From Cauispirillum nitrogeniifigens (GTDB lineage Bacteria > Pseudomonadota > Alphaproteobacteria > Rhodospirillales > Rhodospirillaceae), in contig NZ_JBLOOT010000005.1 of assembly GCF_049800675.1 (NCBI RefSeq), positions 124,001 to 188,000 of the forward strand: DNA of 64,000 nucleotides, in the 5' to 3' direction. This document shows, one piece after another, positions 7,385-15,640 of this stretch (within the stretch, counting starts at the first letter, position 1; each line of letters begins with the position of its first letter). The translations under genes and the position numbers were made by a program. The notes below the pieces were generated by a model. The model was not told the DNA's origin. It did no database searches and saw nothing but the letters and a program-made list of their open reading frames with translations.

Positions 7385-8689
7385 TCACCGCCCCGCCGCC
7401 GGGCCGGTGATCTCGGCCACGTAGTCGGCCAGGTCGCGCAGGTCGCGCTCGTCGGCCAGTGTCTGCAACGGCATGCGGGTGCCGGGCAGGAAGGCGTCGG
7501 GGCCGTGGCGGAACAGGGCGGCGATGGTGTCGCGCGTCCACACCACGCCGGAATCCTTGAGCGCCCGCGAGTAGGGATAGCCTGCGACCGCGCCGGCCGG
7601 GCGGCCCATCAGGCCGGCGAAATGCGGCCCGGAGCGCCCGCCGCCGTCTGGCCGCAGGGAGTGGCAGGCGGCGCACTTGGTGAAGTGGCGGGCGCCGGGA
7701 TGGTCGCTGGCCAGCCACGGCCGGGGCTCGTCGGCCGGCGCGGCCTCGGGGCCGACGCGGCTGCCGCTGTCCACCGCCCACGCGCTGATCACGCCGTCGC
7801 CGCCGCCCGTGAGGGCCAGCGCGCCGCCGGGCGCCAGCGCCAGGCTCCATACCGGGCCGCGCGCGGCGTAGGTGCCCTTGATCAGGTCCCCCGTCTCCAG
7901 GTTCCAGCGCAGCATCATGCCATCGCGCCCAGCCGACAGGGCGGTGCGGCCGTCCGGCGCGGCGACGACCTGAAGGACCGGGCCGTCGTGCTGCTCCAGG
8001 CGGCGGATCTCGGCGCCGGTGGCGGCGTCGAACAGGCGCAGGGTGCCGTCGATGCCCGCCGCCAGCAGGCCGTCTCCCGGCGGCACCAGGGCCAGCGCGG
8101 TGATGGCAAAGCCGGCGCCGGCGCGGCGCAGTTCCTCCGTGCCGTCATCGACGCGCCACAGGGTCAGGGTTCCCTCGGCGTCGGCGCTCCACAGGCGGCG
8201 GCCATCGGCGGTGAAGGCCACCGCCGTTACCGGCTGGGCGTGCCGGAGGGGCGCGGCCGGCACCCCGTCGCGGCTCCACAGGCGGACCACCCCGTCCCAC
8301 CCGGCCGAGGCCACCAGCCCCCGCCCCGGATGGGCGTCGAGGTCGGTGACGCGCCCGGCATGGGCCTGCGGGTGATCGGCCAGCGGCGGCGCCTCGGGCG
8401 CGGCGACGTCCCACACCGTCACCCGGCCGTCGCCATCGGCGCTGACCACGCGGTCGCCGCCGACGCAGGCGACGGCGGCCAGCGGCGCGTCGTGGCCGTT
8501 GAACACCGCCTGCGCCTGCTGTCCGGGCAGGCTCCAGGTGCGCAGGGTGTAGTCGAATCCGGCCGAGGCGACGGTGCCGCCATCGGGCGTCACGCACAGG
8601 TCGCGCACCATGCCGCCGTGCCCTGCCATGTCCGCCCGCGCCGGACCCGCGATCACCAGGGCGAGGACGGCGGTGGCGGCGAGGCGCAT
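7385..8689 (-). CDS. WD40 beta-propeller with C-terminal cytochrome c domain
   Basis: A 434-residue exported protein. A signal peptide (residues 1-19, ending GPARA) is followed by about seven WD40 blades (repeating DGTVASAGFD-, DGRVTVWD-, DGVVRLWS-type units, roughly residues 25-325). A C-terminal cytochrome c domain then carries one haem motif CAACH and a likely Met ligand in GTRMPL. It should act in the periplasm as an electron carrier or scaffold. The start was placed at the ATG before the signal peptide. It lies 14 bases after moeA at the end of the tup-moe operon, which hints at work with a molybdo- or tungsto-enzyme. That link is inference from position. Confidence 0.85.
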   Translation of the reverse strand: MRLAATAVLALVIAGPARADMAGHGGMVRDLCVTPDGGTVASAGFDYTLRTWSLPGQQAQAVFNGHDAPLAAVACVGGDRVVSADGDGRVTVWDVAAPEAPPLADHPQAHAGRVTDLDAHPGRGLVASAGWDGVVRLWSRDGVPAAPLRHAQPVTAVAFTADGRRLWSADAEGTLTLWRVDDGTEELRRAGAGFAITALALVPPGDGLLAAGIDGTLRLFDAATGAEIRRLEQHDGPVLQVVAAPDGRTALSAGRDGMMLRWNLETGDLIKGTYAARGPVWSLALAPGGALALTGGGDGVISAWAVDSGSRVGPEAAPADEPRPWLASDHPGARHFTKCAACHSLRPDGGGRSGPHFAGLMGRPAGAVAGYPYSRALKDSGVVWTRDTIAALFRHGPDAFLPGTRMPLQTLADERDLRDLADYVAEITGPAAGR

Positions 8690-8703
8690 GGCGGAGGCTC
8701 CGG

Positions 8704-9978
8704 CTAGCTCAGCAGTTCCGAAAACGGCAGGATGTCGAGGACGGTTCCCGGCTCCACCGCCGGCAGATCCTCGGGCAGCTCGGCCAGACCGTCGGAAACG
8801 ACCATGGACGTCAGGATGCCCGACCCCTCGCGCGGGTAGCGGCTGACGATCAGGCGGCCGGCGTCGTCGCGGCGCAGGCTGGCGCGCAGCCATTCGCGGC
8901 GCCCGACGCGCTTCTTGAAGGAGAAATCGGCCACCGCCGGGAAGGTCAGCGGCGCCTTGTCCTCGGCCCCCATCAGGCGCAGCAGCAGCGGCCGGGCGAA
9001 GATCATGAAGGTCAGCATCGACGCCACCGGATTGCCCGGCAGGCCGACGAACGGCGTCCCCGCCACATGGCCGAAAGCCAGCGGCCGGCCGGGGCGGATG
9101 GCGATGCGCCAGAAGGTGAGCGCGCCCAGGGCCTCCACCGCGCCCTTGACGTGGTCGGTGTCGCCGGTGGACACGCCGCCGGAGGTGACGATCAGGTCGG
9201 CCTCCGCCCCGCCGCGCGCCAGGGTGCCGCGCACCGCGTCGGCCTCGTCGCGGACAATGCCCAGGTCCACCACCTCGGCGCCGAGGGTCCGCAGCAGGCC
9301 CATCAGCACGAAGCGGTTGCTGTCGTAGATGGCCCCCGGCCCGGCATCCTGGCCGGCGACGGGATCGCGCACCTCGTCGCCGGTGGAGAACACCGCCACC
9401 CGCACCCGCCGCCGCACGGTCAATCCGCCGACGCCGATGGAGGCCGCCAGCCCGATGTCCTGCGGCCGCAGCCGCCGCCCGGCGGGCAGGATGACGTCGC
9501 CCGGCCGGATGTCCTCGCCGGCCTTGCGCAGGTTGGCCCCGGCCTTGACCGGCGGCAGGGTGACGGTGCCGTCGTCGTGGGCGGCGCACACCTCCTGCGG
9601 CAGGATGGTGTCGGGGCCGGGCGGCACCGGGGAGCCGGTGAAGATGCGCAGCGCCTCCCCCCGCACCGCCGGCCGGTCGAGCACATGGCCGGCGGCGATG
9701 CGACCCGTGACCGGCAGGGTGACGTCGCCGTCGGCCGCCAGATCCGCATGGTAGACGGCATAGCCATCGACGGCGGCGTTGTCGTGCGGCGGCACGGCGC
9801 GGGCGGCCACCACGTCGGCGGCCAGCACGCGGTTCAGCGCCGCCGTCAGGCCCACCACCTCGGTCCCGTCCACGGGCGCCACGGCGGCGGTCAGGCGCTC
9901 CAGCGCCTCGGCGGTGCGCAGCATGTCCTTGCCGGGGGCGAAGGCATCGGCGGAGGGGGTGCAGCTTTCGGTGCTCAT
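8704..9978 (-). CDS. moeA: Molybdopterin molybdotransferase MoeA, copy 1
   Basis: Inserts the metal into adenylylated molybdopterin in the cytoplasm. The 424-residue product has all MoeA marks: AAVDGYAVY (domain 3), FTGSPVPPG, FSTGDEV, YDSNRF, the GGVSTGDTDH loop, GLPGNPVASM, and the C-terminal barrel. In contrast to the second copy at 10999-12258, its conserved positions match the canonical family. The ATG overlaps the mobB stop by four bases (ATGA), so translation is coupled. It is the seventh gene of the minus-strand tup-moe operon and is followed by the WD40-cytochrome gene. Confidence 0.92.
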   Translation of the reverse strand: MSTESCTPSADAFAPGKDMLRTAEALERLTAAVAPVDGTEVVGLTAALNRVLAADVVAARAVPPHDNAAVDGYAVYHADLAADGDVTLPVTGRIAAGHVLDRPAVRGEALRIFTGSPVPPGPDTILPQEVCAAHDDGTVTLPPVKAGANLRKAGEDIRPGDVILPAGRRLRPQDIGLAASIGVGGLTVRRRVRVAVFSTGDEVRDPVAGQDAGPGAIYDSNRFVLMGLLRTLGAEVVDLGIVRDEADAVRGTLARGGAEADLIVTSGGVSTGDTDHVKGAVEALGALTFWRIAIRPGRPLAFGHVAGTPFVGLPGNPVASMLTFMIFARPLLLRLMGAEDKAPLTFPAVADFSFKKRVGRREWLRASLRRDDAGRLIVSRYPREGSGILTSMVVSDGLAELPEDLPAVEPGTVLDILPFSELLS

Positions 9979-10478
9979 GGGCGCAGTCCCGTGTGCGACA
10001 GGATGAAGTCGACGATGGCCGGCGGATCGTTGAGGTCGAGCAGCGGCCGGTCGCAGCCGGGCAGTTCCGCCGCGTCGCTGGCAACCGCCAGGATGCGCTC
10101 GTCCTGCGGCCAGATCGGCGGCTTGCCGACGGCCGGGCGGTGAACCTCCAGCTTGTCGAAGGAATAGCGCTTGAAGCCCTCGACGATCAGCAGGTCCACC
10201 GGCTCCATGCGGGCGATCAGCTCGTCCAGCGGCGGTTCGGGGTCGTCGCGCTTTTCGTGCATCAAGAACCAGCGGCTGCCGGTGACCAGCATCACCTCCG
10301 ACGCGCCGGCCCGGCGGTGGCGCCAGGAGTCCTTGCCGGGCTGGTCGATGTCCACGGCATGGTGGGCGTGCTTCATGGTCGACACGCGCACGCCGCGCCG
10401 GGTGATCTCTTCCAGCAACTGTACCATCAGCGTGGTCTTGCCGCTGCCGCTCCAGCCGGCCAGCCCGATGACCTTCAT
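9975..10478 (-). CDS. mobB: Molybdopterin-guanine dinucleotide biosynthesis protein MobB
   Basis: A GTP-binding adaptor for attaching GMP to the molybdopterin cofactor, as needed by bis-MGD enzymes such as formate dehydrogenase. The 167-residue product has the P-loop GWSGSGKTT near the N terminus, STMKHAHHAVDIDQPGKDSWRHRRAGA, and the LLIVEGFK segment typical of MobB. It overlaps DUF2478 upstream and moeA downstream by four bases each, so these genes form one tightly coupled transcript. No MobA partner is in the window. Confidence 0.92.
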   Translation of the reverse strand: MKVIGLAGWSGSGKTTLMVQLLEEITRRGVRVSTMKHAHHAVDIDQPGKDSWRHRRAGASEVMLVTGSRWFLMHEKRDDPEPPLDELIARMEPVDLLIVEGFKRYSFDKLEVHRPAVGKPPIWPQDERILAVASDAAELPGCDRPLLDLNDPPAIVDFILSHTGLRP

Positions 10479-11002
10479 GCCAGCACCCCGCGCGCCCAGG
10501 CGCGCACCGCCTCGGCATCGGGCGGCAGGAAGGTGCCGAGGCCGCCGGACACCGCCTCGAACTTCTCGCGGTAACGCTGCGACAGGCAGGTCAGCACCGG
10601 AATGCCGTTCGCCAGCGCCTCGAAGGCATCGGGAGCCATGCCCTCGCCATCGACTTCCATGCCGGCGAACTTGTTGACCACCAGCAGGGCCACGCCGTCG
10701 CCGATGTCGCGGCGCAGGACGGCGCTGGCCTCGACCAGGGCGCCGGGATTGAGGCAGCAGGCCGACGACCCCGCCCCCAGATCCTGGGAAATCTCGTGCC
10801 GGGTCTGGCGGGCGATGTCGACCAGATCCATGCGCGCCCGGCCGCTGGGATAGCGGGTGGTGCTCTGGTACAGGCCGCCGACGCGCACGCCCTCGGCCAC
10901 CAGCGCCTCGACCACGGCGGCCAGCACGTCCTCGGCGTTGTCGCCGCGGTCGTGGAGGATGATGCCGAAGCGGCGGGACAGGGTATCTTCGGGGGCACTC
11001 AT
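10475..11002 (-). CDS. DUF2478 protein, possible nucleotide-binding factor for Mo/W metabolism
   Basis: A 175-residue cytoplasmic protein of the DUF2478 type. Visible marks are GIILHDRGDNAEDVLAAVV at the N terminus, a cysteine pair in GSSACCLNPGAL, the strand-helix VALLVVNKFAGMEVDGEGM (resembling the NK-type base-binding region of NTPases), and GIPVLTCLSQRYREKF. There is no classical P-loop. Members of this family often sit near molybdate genes, but no reaction is established to my knowledge. Here it lies between two moeA copies and before mobB, with four-base overlaps on both sides, so a role in cofactor metal handling is likely though unproven. Confidence 0.8.
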   Translation of the reverse strand: MSAPEDTLSRRFGIILHDRGDNAEDVLAAVVEALVAEGVRVGGLYQSTTRYPSGRARMDLVDIARQTRHEISQDLGAGSSACCLNPGALVEASAVLRRDIGDGVALLVVNKFAGMEVDGEGMAPDAFEALANGIPVLTCLSQRYREKFEAVSGGLGTFLPPDAEAVRAWARGVLA

Positions 11003-12258
11003 GCCTGGACCTGCTGATAGAGAAGGAAGTCGACCATGTCGCCCGGCGCGATGGCGGTGGCGTCCTCGGCGAAGTCGATCAGCCCGTCGGTGCCGACCAG
11101 CGACGACAGCACGCTCGGCTCCTGGCTGGGCCAGCCGACCACCTCGGGCTGGCCGTCCTCGGCCACCCGCAGGGCGGCGCGCAGGAACTGCCGGCGCTTG
11201 TGCTTCTTGGTGAAGGAGAACCCCGCCCGCACCTTCAGGCGCGGCGGCAGCAGCGGCTCGGCGGTGGCCCCGGACAGGCGCAGGATGACCGGCCGGGCGA
11301 CGATCATGAAGATGACCATGCTGGATACCGGATACCCCGGCAGGCCGACGAAGGCCGCCGGCCCGACGCTGCCCAGCGCGGTGGGCTTGCCCGGCTTGAT
11401 GGCCATGCGCCACAGGTGGACGGCGCCCAGGCTTTCGACCACCGCCCGCACATGGTCCTCGCCGCCGATGGACACCCCGCCCGAGGTGATCAGCAGGTCG
11501 TGGGAGCGCGAGGCGGCATCCAGGGCATCGCGCACGTCGCCGACGCGGTCGGGCAGCGTGCCCAGGTCCTCGACCTCGCAGCCCAGGGCGCGGGCGGCGG
11601 CGACCAGTCCGAAGCGGTTGGAGCAGTACACCGCGCCCTCGGGCAGGCGGCGGCCCGGCTCGACCAGTTCGTCGCCGGTGGCGAAGACGGCCACGCGCAG
11701 GCGGCGGAACACGGTCAGTTCGCCGCGCCCTGCCGCCCCGGCCATGGCGACGTCCTGCGGCCGCAGGCGGCGGCCGGCGGTGAGCACCGTGGCGCCGGTG
11801 AAGAAGTCCTCGCCGGCCGGGCGGACGAAGGTGCCGCGCGTCAGTCCCTCGGGCAGGAAGACGGTGGCGCCGTCGACCCGCACGTCCTCCTCCATCACCA
11901 CCGTGTCGAGGTCGGCGGGCACCGGGGCGCCGGTGAAGATGCGCGCCGCCTCGCCGGGACCGAAGGCGCCCTTGTGCGGGTGGCCGGCGGCGATGCGGGC
12001 GGTGATGCGCAGGGCCGTCTCGCCCGACCCCGCCAGATCGGCGGCGCGGAAGGCGAAGCCGTCCATGGCGGCGCTGGGGAACGGCGGCACGGTGTTGTCG
12101 GCGACGACATCCTCGGCCAGGACACGGCCGGCGGCCTCGGCCAGGGGCACCGTCTCGGTGCCGACCACGGGGGTCAGGCGGGCGTCCAGCAGGCCCAGAA
12201 CCTCATCCAGGCGGATGAGGCTGTCGGGGGCCTTGAAGCAGTCGTTCAGGTCAAGCAT
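10999..12258 (-). CDS. moeA: MoeA-family molybdotransferase, divergent copy 2
   Basis: A second MoeA-type protein (419 residues) 1 kb upstream of the first in the same operon. It keeps SAMDGFAFR, FTGAPVPAD, FATGDE and GGVSIGGEDH but departs from the family at two conserved spots. The usual YDSNR reads YCSNR here, and GLPGNP reads GLPGYP. Some organisms use two MoeA proteins, one suggested to handle tungsten, and the adjacent tungstate-type transporter fits that idea. It could equally be a regulator-like or partly inactive copy. ATG 12258 is assumed although its ribosome-binding site is poor; a GTG at 12303 would add 15 residues. It overlaps DUF2478 by four bases. Confidence 0.87.
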   Translation of the reverse strand: MLDLNDCFKAPDSLIRLDEVLGLLDARLTPVVGTETVPLAEAAGRVLAEDVVADNTVPPFPSAAMDGFAFRAADLAGSGETALRITARIAAGHPHKGAFGPGEAARIFTGAPVPADLDTVVMEEDVRVDGATVFLPEGLTRGTFVRPAGEDFFTGATVLTAGRRLRPQDVAMAGAAGRGELTVFRRLRVAVFATGDELVEPGRRLPEGAVYCSNRFGLVAAARALGCEVEDLGTLPDRVGDVRDALDAASRSHDLLITSGGVSIGGEDHVRAVVESLGAVHLWRMAIKPGKPTALGSVGPAAFVGLPGYPVSSMVIFMIVARPVILRLSGATAEPLLPPRLKVRAGFSFTKKHKRRQFLRAALRVAEDGQPEVVGWPSQEPSVLSSLVGTDGLIDFAEDATAIAPGDMVDFLLYQQVQA

Positions 12259-12336
12259 TCGGGGGAAGACATCACAGTTCAGCCGAAAGCCCCATGATGT
12301 CACCCCCCGTTCATCCGGGTAAAGCGGATTTCACAC

Positions 12337-13170
12337 TCAGTTGGCGGCCTTGGCGTCGGGGAAGAACAGTTGCTCCCCGTTGATGGTGTAGGAGGCGATG
12401 GCGTCCTGGCCCTTGGGGCCGGTCAGCCAGTCGATGAAGGCGCGGCCGTCGGCTTCCTTCACATGGGCGTGGCGGGCCGGGGAGACCAGGATGACGCCAT
12501 AGGGGTTGGCCAGCCGGCGGTCGCCCTCGACGACGATCTCAAGATCCTGGCGGTTCTTGAAGTTCAGCCAGGTGCCCCGGTCGGTCAGGGCATAGGCGCC
12601 CATGCCGGCGGCGGTGTTCAGCGTCGGCCCCATGCCCGAACCCGTCTCGCGGTACCAGCCGGTGCCGGCGGGGGCCACGCCGATGTCCTGCCACAGGCGC
12701 TTCTCGGCCTTGTCGGTGCCGCTGTCGTCGCCGCGCGAGGCGAACGGCGCCTTGGCCCCGGCGATGGCGGCCAGGGCTTTGGCGACGTCCTTGCCGCCCT
12801 TGACGCCGGCCGGGTCGCTGGCCGGGCCGACCAGCACGAAGTCGTTGTACATCACCGGCCGGCGATCGACGCCGAAGCCGGCGGCGACGAACTTCTCCTC
12901 CGACGGGGTGTCGTGGACCAGTACCACGTCGGCATCGCCGTTCTCGCCCAGCTTCAGGGCTTGGCCGGTGCCGACGGCGACGACGCGCACCGCGATGCCG
13001 GTTTCCCCGGTGAACCTGGGCAGCAGGTGCTTGAACAGCCCGGACTGTTCCGTCGAGGTGGTCGAGGCGACGGTGATGAACCGCTCCTGGGCCTTGGCGA
13101 CGGCGGGTGCCAGCAGGGGCAGGGCGGCCAGGCAGGCCAGGGCGGCGGCGAACAGGCGGCGCGTCACCAT
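12337..13170 (-). CDS. tupA: Tungstate (or molybdate) ABC transporter, binding protein TupA
   Basis: Periplasmic substrate-binding component. The 277-residue precursor has a signal peptide (ending near AVAKAQE) and the TupA mark ITVASTTSTEQSGLF, in which the TTST segment contacts the oxyanion in characterised TupA proteins. DVVLVHDTPSEE, SRGDDSGT and GMGPTLN are also typical. The TTST motif favours tungstate over molybdate ModA, but specificity needs binding data. Its ATG lies inside the end of tupC (seven-base overlap). It is followed after 78 bases by the moeA-containing part of the operon. Confidence 0.87.
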   Translation of the reverse strand: MVTRRLFAAALACLAALPLLAPAVAKAQERFITVASTTSTEQSGLFKHLLPRFTGETGIAVRVVAVGTGQALKLGENGDADVVLVHDTPSEEKFVAAGFGVDRRPVMYNDFVLVGPASDPAGVKGGKDVAKALAAIAGAKAPFASRGDDSGTDKAEKRLWQDIGVAPAGTGWYRETGSGMGPTLNTAAGMGAYALTDRGTWLNFKNRQDLEIVVEGDRRLANPYGVILVSPARHAHVKEADGRAFIDWLTGPKGQDAIASYTINGEQLFFPDAKAAN

Positions 13171-13880
13171 ACAAGCTCTCCTTTCAGGAAGGCCGCCGCC
13201 TCGGGGCTGCGCGGCGCGGTGAAGAAGGTGGCGGCCGGGGACGCCTCGACGACCCGGCCGCGATGGAGGAACACCACCTCGCGGGCCAGCCGGCGGGCCT
13301 GCCCCAGGTCGTGGGTGGTCATGACGATGGCCGTGCCCTGGGCGTGCAGGGCCAGGACGATCTCCTCGATGGCCTTGGTCGCCGCCGGGTCGAGGGCGGC
13401 GCAGGGCTCGTCGAGGAACAGCACCTCGGGACGGCCGGCGGTGGCGCGGGCCAGCGCCAGGCGCTGCTGCTCGCCGCCCGACAGCACGCGGGCCGGGCGG
13501 TCGGCCAGGGGCCGCAGGCCGACGCGATCGAGCGCCGCCAATGCCTCGACCTGACGGCGGCCGCGCGGCACTCCGGCCAGGGCCAGGGTGTGGGTCACGT
13601 TGCGCAGGGCCGAGCGGCGCAGCAGGACGGGGCGCTGGAACACCATGGCGTGACGCTGGCGCCCGTCGGCATGGGCCCACGACACGCTCCCCTCGGTGGC
13701 ATCGAGCAGCCCGTGGGCGAGGCGCAGCAGCAGGCTCTTGCCGGCGCCGTTGGGGCCGAGGATGACTGTCAGGGCGCCGGGGCGGAAGGTCAGGTCGACG
13801 CCGCTGAGCAGCGCCTTGCCGCCATGGCGGAAGCCCACGCCGCTCAGGCGCAGCGGCAGGATGGAGGGGTCGGCGCGCAT
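13164..13880 (-). CDS. tupC: Tungstate ABC transporter, ATP-binding protein TupC
   Basis: Cytoplasmic ATPase that powers TupAB uptake. The 238-residue product has Walker A GPNGAGKS (about residue 42), a Q-loop MVFQRPVLL, signature LSGGEQQR, Walker B EVLFLDEP and the switch TTHDLGQA. It lacks the extra C-terminal molybdate-binding domain of ModC, which supports the Tup rather than the Mod type. It starts three bases after the tupB stop codon and overlaps tupA by seven bases. Confidence 0.88.
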   Translation of the reverse strand: MRADPSILPLRLSGVGFRHGGKALLSGVDLTFRPGALTVILGPNGAGKSLLLRLAHGLLDATEGSVSWAHADGRQRHAMVFQRPVLLRRSALRNVTHTLALAGVPRGRRQVEALAALDRVGLRPLADRPARVLSGGEQQRLALARATAGRPEVLFLDEPCAALDPAATKAIEEIVLALHAQGTAIVMTTHDLGQARRLAREVVFLHRGRVVEASPAATFFTAPRSPEAAAFLKGELVW

Positions 13881-13883
13881 GGC

Positions 13884-14591
13884 TCACGCCCCCCAGCGGC
13901 GGCTGAGCACGCCCAGCATATGGGCGGCGGCGGTCAGCGCGATGGTGAGGACGATCAGCACCAGCCCCAGCCCCAGCGCCAGGGCGAGGTCGCCCCGGCT
14001 GGTCTCCAGGGCGATGGCGGTGGTCATGGTGCGGGTGACGCCGGCGATGTTGCCGCCGACGATCAGCACCGCCCCGACCTCGGCGCTGGCCCGGCCGAAT
14101 CCGGCCAGCACGCCGCTGAGCAGGCTGAGGCGGCCGTCCCACAGCAGCGTCGGAATGGCGCGCAGCCGCGACGAGCCGAGGGACCGCAGCTGCTCGCCAA
14201 GCTCCGTCCACAGGTCCTCGACCACCTGCCGGGTCAGGGTGACGACGATGGGCAGCACCAGCACCGTCTGCGCCACCACCATGGCGGCCGGGGTGAACAG
14301 CATCCCCAGGCCGCCCAGCGGCCCGGAGCGTGACAGCAGCAGATAGACCACCAGCCCCGCCACCACCGGCGGCAGGCCCATCATGGCGGCCGTCAGCACC
14401 ACCACCGCCTGGCGGCCGGGGAACCGGAACAGCGCCAGCGCGGCGCCCAGCGGCAGGCCGACGGCGCAGGCCAGCAGCACGGCGGTCAGGGTGACGCGCA
14501 ACGACAGCAGCACGATGCTCCCCAGCTCGGGATCGAGCGAGAGCACCAGATCAAGGGCGGCGGCGAATGGCGACTGCGGATCTTCGGTCAT
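13884..14591 (-). CDS. tupB: Tungstate ABC transporter, permease TupB
   Basis: Inner-membrane channel of the uptake system. The 235-residue product has about five to six hydrophobic helices. Its coupling loop GLPPVVAGL plus the later segment ELGEQLRSLGSSRLRAIPTL and GRASAEVGAVLIVGGN are the ABC-permease marks that engage TupC. ATG 14591 gives the family-length N terminus; an earlier in-frame start is possible but adds a basic leader. It is the first gene of the minus-strand tup-moe operon, divergent from the regulator at 14688. Confidence 0.88.
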   Translation of the reverse strand: MTEDPQSPFAAALDLVLSLDPELGSIVLLSLRVTLTAVLLACAVGLPLGAALALFRFPGRQAVVVLTAAMMGLPPVVAGLVVYLLLSRSGPLGGLGMLFTPAAMVVAQTVLVLPIVVTLTRQVVEDLWTELGEQLRSLGSSRLRAIPTLLWDGRLSLLSGVLAGFGRASAEVGAVLIVGGNIAGVTRTMTTAIALETSRGDLALALGLGLVLIVLTIALTAAAHMLGVLSRRWGA

Positions 14592-14616
14592 CGACTTTGG
14601 GGTCTGGCGTTTCCTT

Positions 14617-14660
14617 GCACAAAGCATAGTCTTGTGCGAAAACCCCTGCCATAGCGTAAT
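14617..14660. promoter_or_regulatory. Shared promoter-operator between tupBCA and its likely regulator
   Basis: An inverted repeat, GCACAA (14617-14622) and TTGTGC (14632-14637) with nine bases between, encloses a minus-strand -10-like TATGCT (14628-14623), which has a weak TGGCAG 17 bases upstream. On the plus strand the right arm TTGTGC doubles as a -35 for CGTAAT (14655-14660) with a 17-base spacer. A regulator bound here could control both directions. This is a sequence-only inference. Confidence 0.5.
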
Positions 14661-14687
14661 TTAAACATATCCGTGCAGGATAATCAC

Positions 14688-15575
14688 ATGGCGCTTCCCG
14701 ACTTTCTGACCACCGCCGAAGTTGCCGACTACCTGCGCCTGAAAGAGCGCAAGGTCTATGAACTGGTGCGGGAAAAGGCGATTCCCTGCGCCCGCGTCAC
14801 CGGCAAGCTGCTGTTCCCGCGCCGCCACATCGACGCCTGGGTGGCCGGCGCGCTGGAGTTCGACGGTCCGGCCGTGGTCGCCCCGCCGCCGGTGCTGGCC
14901 GGCAGCCACGATCCCCTGCTGGAATGGGCGGTGCGCGCCTCGGGTTGCGGGCTGGCGCTGCTGGCCGAGGGCAGCCGCGACGGCCTGGGGCGGCTGGCCG
15001 CCGGTCAGGCGCTGATGACCGGCCTGCACCTGATCGACAGCCGCGACGGCTCCTATGATCCCGCCGCCGCCGCCGAGGCGCTGGCCGGCCTGCCCGACCT
15101 GCTGATCGTGCAGTGGGCGTGGCGGGAGCAGGGGCTGATGGTACCGCGCGGCAACCCGCACGGCATCGCCACCCTGGCCGACGCCCTGGCACCGGGGCGA
15201 CGGCTGGCCCGCCGCCAGGCGGGATCGGGCTCCGACGTGCTGCTGAGCCACCTGATGCTGCGCGCCGGCCTCGACCCGCAGGCGCTGCCGCCGGCCACCT
15301 CCCGGGCCCTGACGGAAACCGAGCTGGCCGCCGCCATCGTCGACGGCAAGGCCGACTGCGGCCTGGGCATCGCCGCTGTCGCCCGGCGCTTCGGACTGGA
15401 CTTCCTGCCCCTGCACCGCGAACGCTTCGACCTCGCCCTGCGGCGGCGCGACTACTTCGAGCCCGCCGCCCAGGCGCTGTTCGCCTTCGCCCGCACGGCG
15501 GAGTTCGCAGCCAAGGCCGAAGAGCTGGGCGGCTACGCGGCAAGCTGCCTGGGGCGTGTCGTCTTCAATCGCTGA
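14688..15575 (+). CDS. HTH regulator with periplasmic-binding-like sensor domain
   Basis: Probable one-component regulator of metal oxyanion uptake. Residues 1-55 form an excisionase/MerR-like helix-turn-helix (FLTTAEVADYLRLKERKVYEL, then KLLFPRRHIDAWVAG). The remainder resembles the PBP-like sensor domain linked to molybdate-type binding proteins (GSHDPLLEWA, ARRQAGSGSDVLL, AIVDGKADCGLGIAAVA). ATG 14688 has AGGA seven bases upstream and is preferred to GTG 14673. It is transcribed divergently from tupBCA across 96 bases holding a shared inverted repeat. No transmembrane segment is seen, so sensing is cytoplasmic. Binding of tungstate or molybdate is inferred. Confidence 0.82.
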   Translation: MALPDFLTTAEVADYLRLKERKVYELVREKAIPCARVTGKLLFPRRHIDAWVAGALEFDGPAVVAPPPVLAGSHDPLLEWAVRASGCGLALLAEGSRDGLGRLAAGQALMTGLHLIDSRDGSYDPAAAAEALAGLPDLLIVQWAWREQGLMVPRGNPHGIATLADALAPGRRLARRQAGSGSDVLLSHLMLRAGLDPQALPPATSRALTETELAAAIVDGKADCGLGIAAVARRFGLDFLPLHRERFDLALRRRDYFEPAAQALFAFARTAEFAAKAEELGGYAASCLGRVVFNR

Positions 15576-15640
15576 ACGACATTTTCTTACCCTGCGAAGT
15601 CAACGCGCGACTCGACTGCCAACAGACAAGTCCGTACCTC

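Noticed and set aside
10999..12303. GTG 12303 as the start of the second moeA.
   Set aside because: The added 15 residues do not fit the family, and the G-run upstream abuts the codon; ATG 12258 was kept although its own ribosome-binding site is weak.
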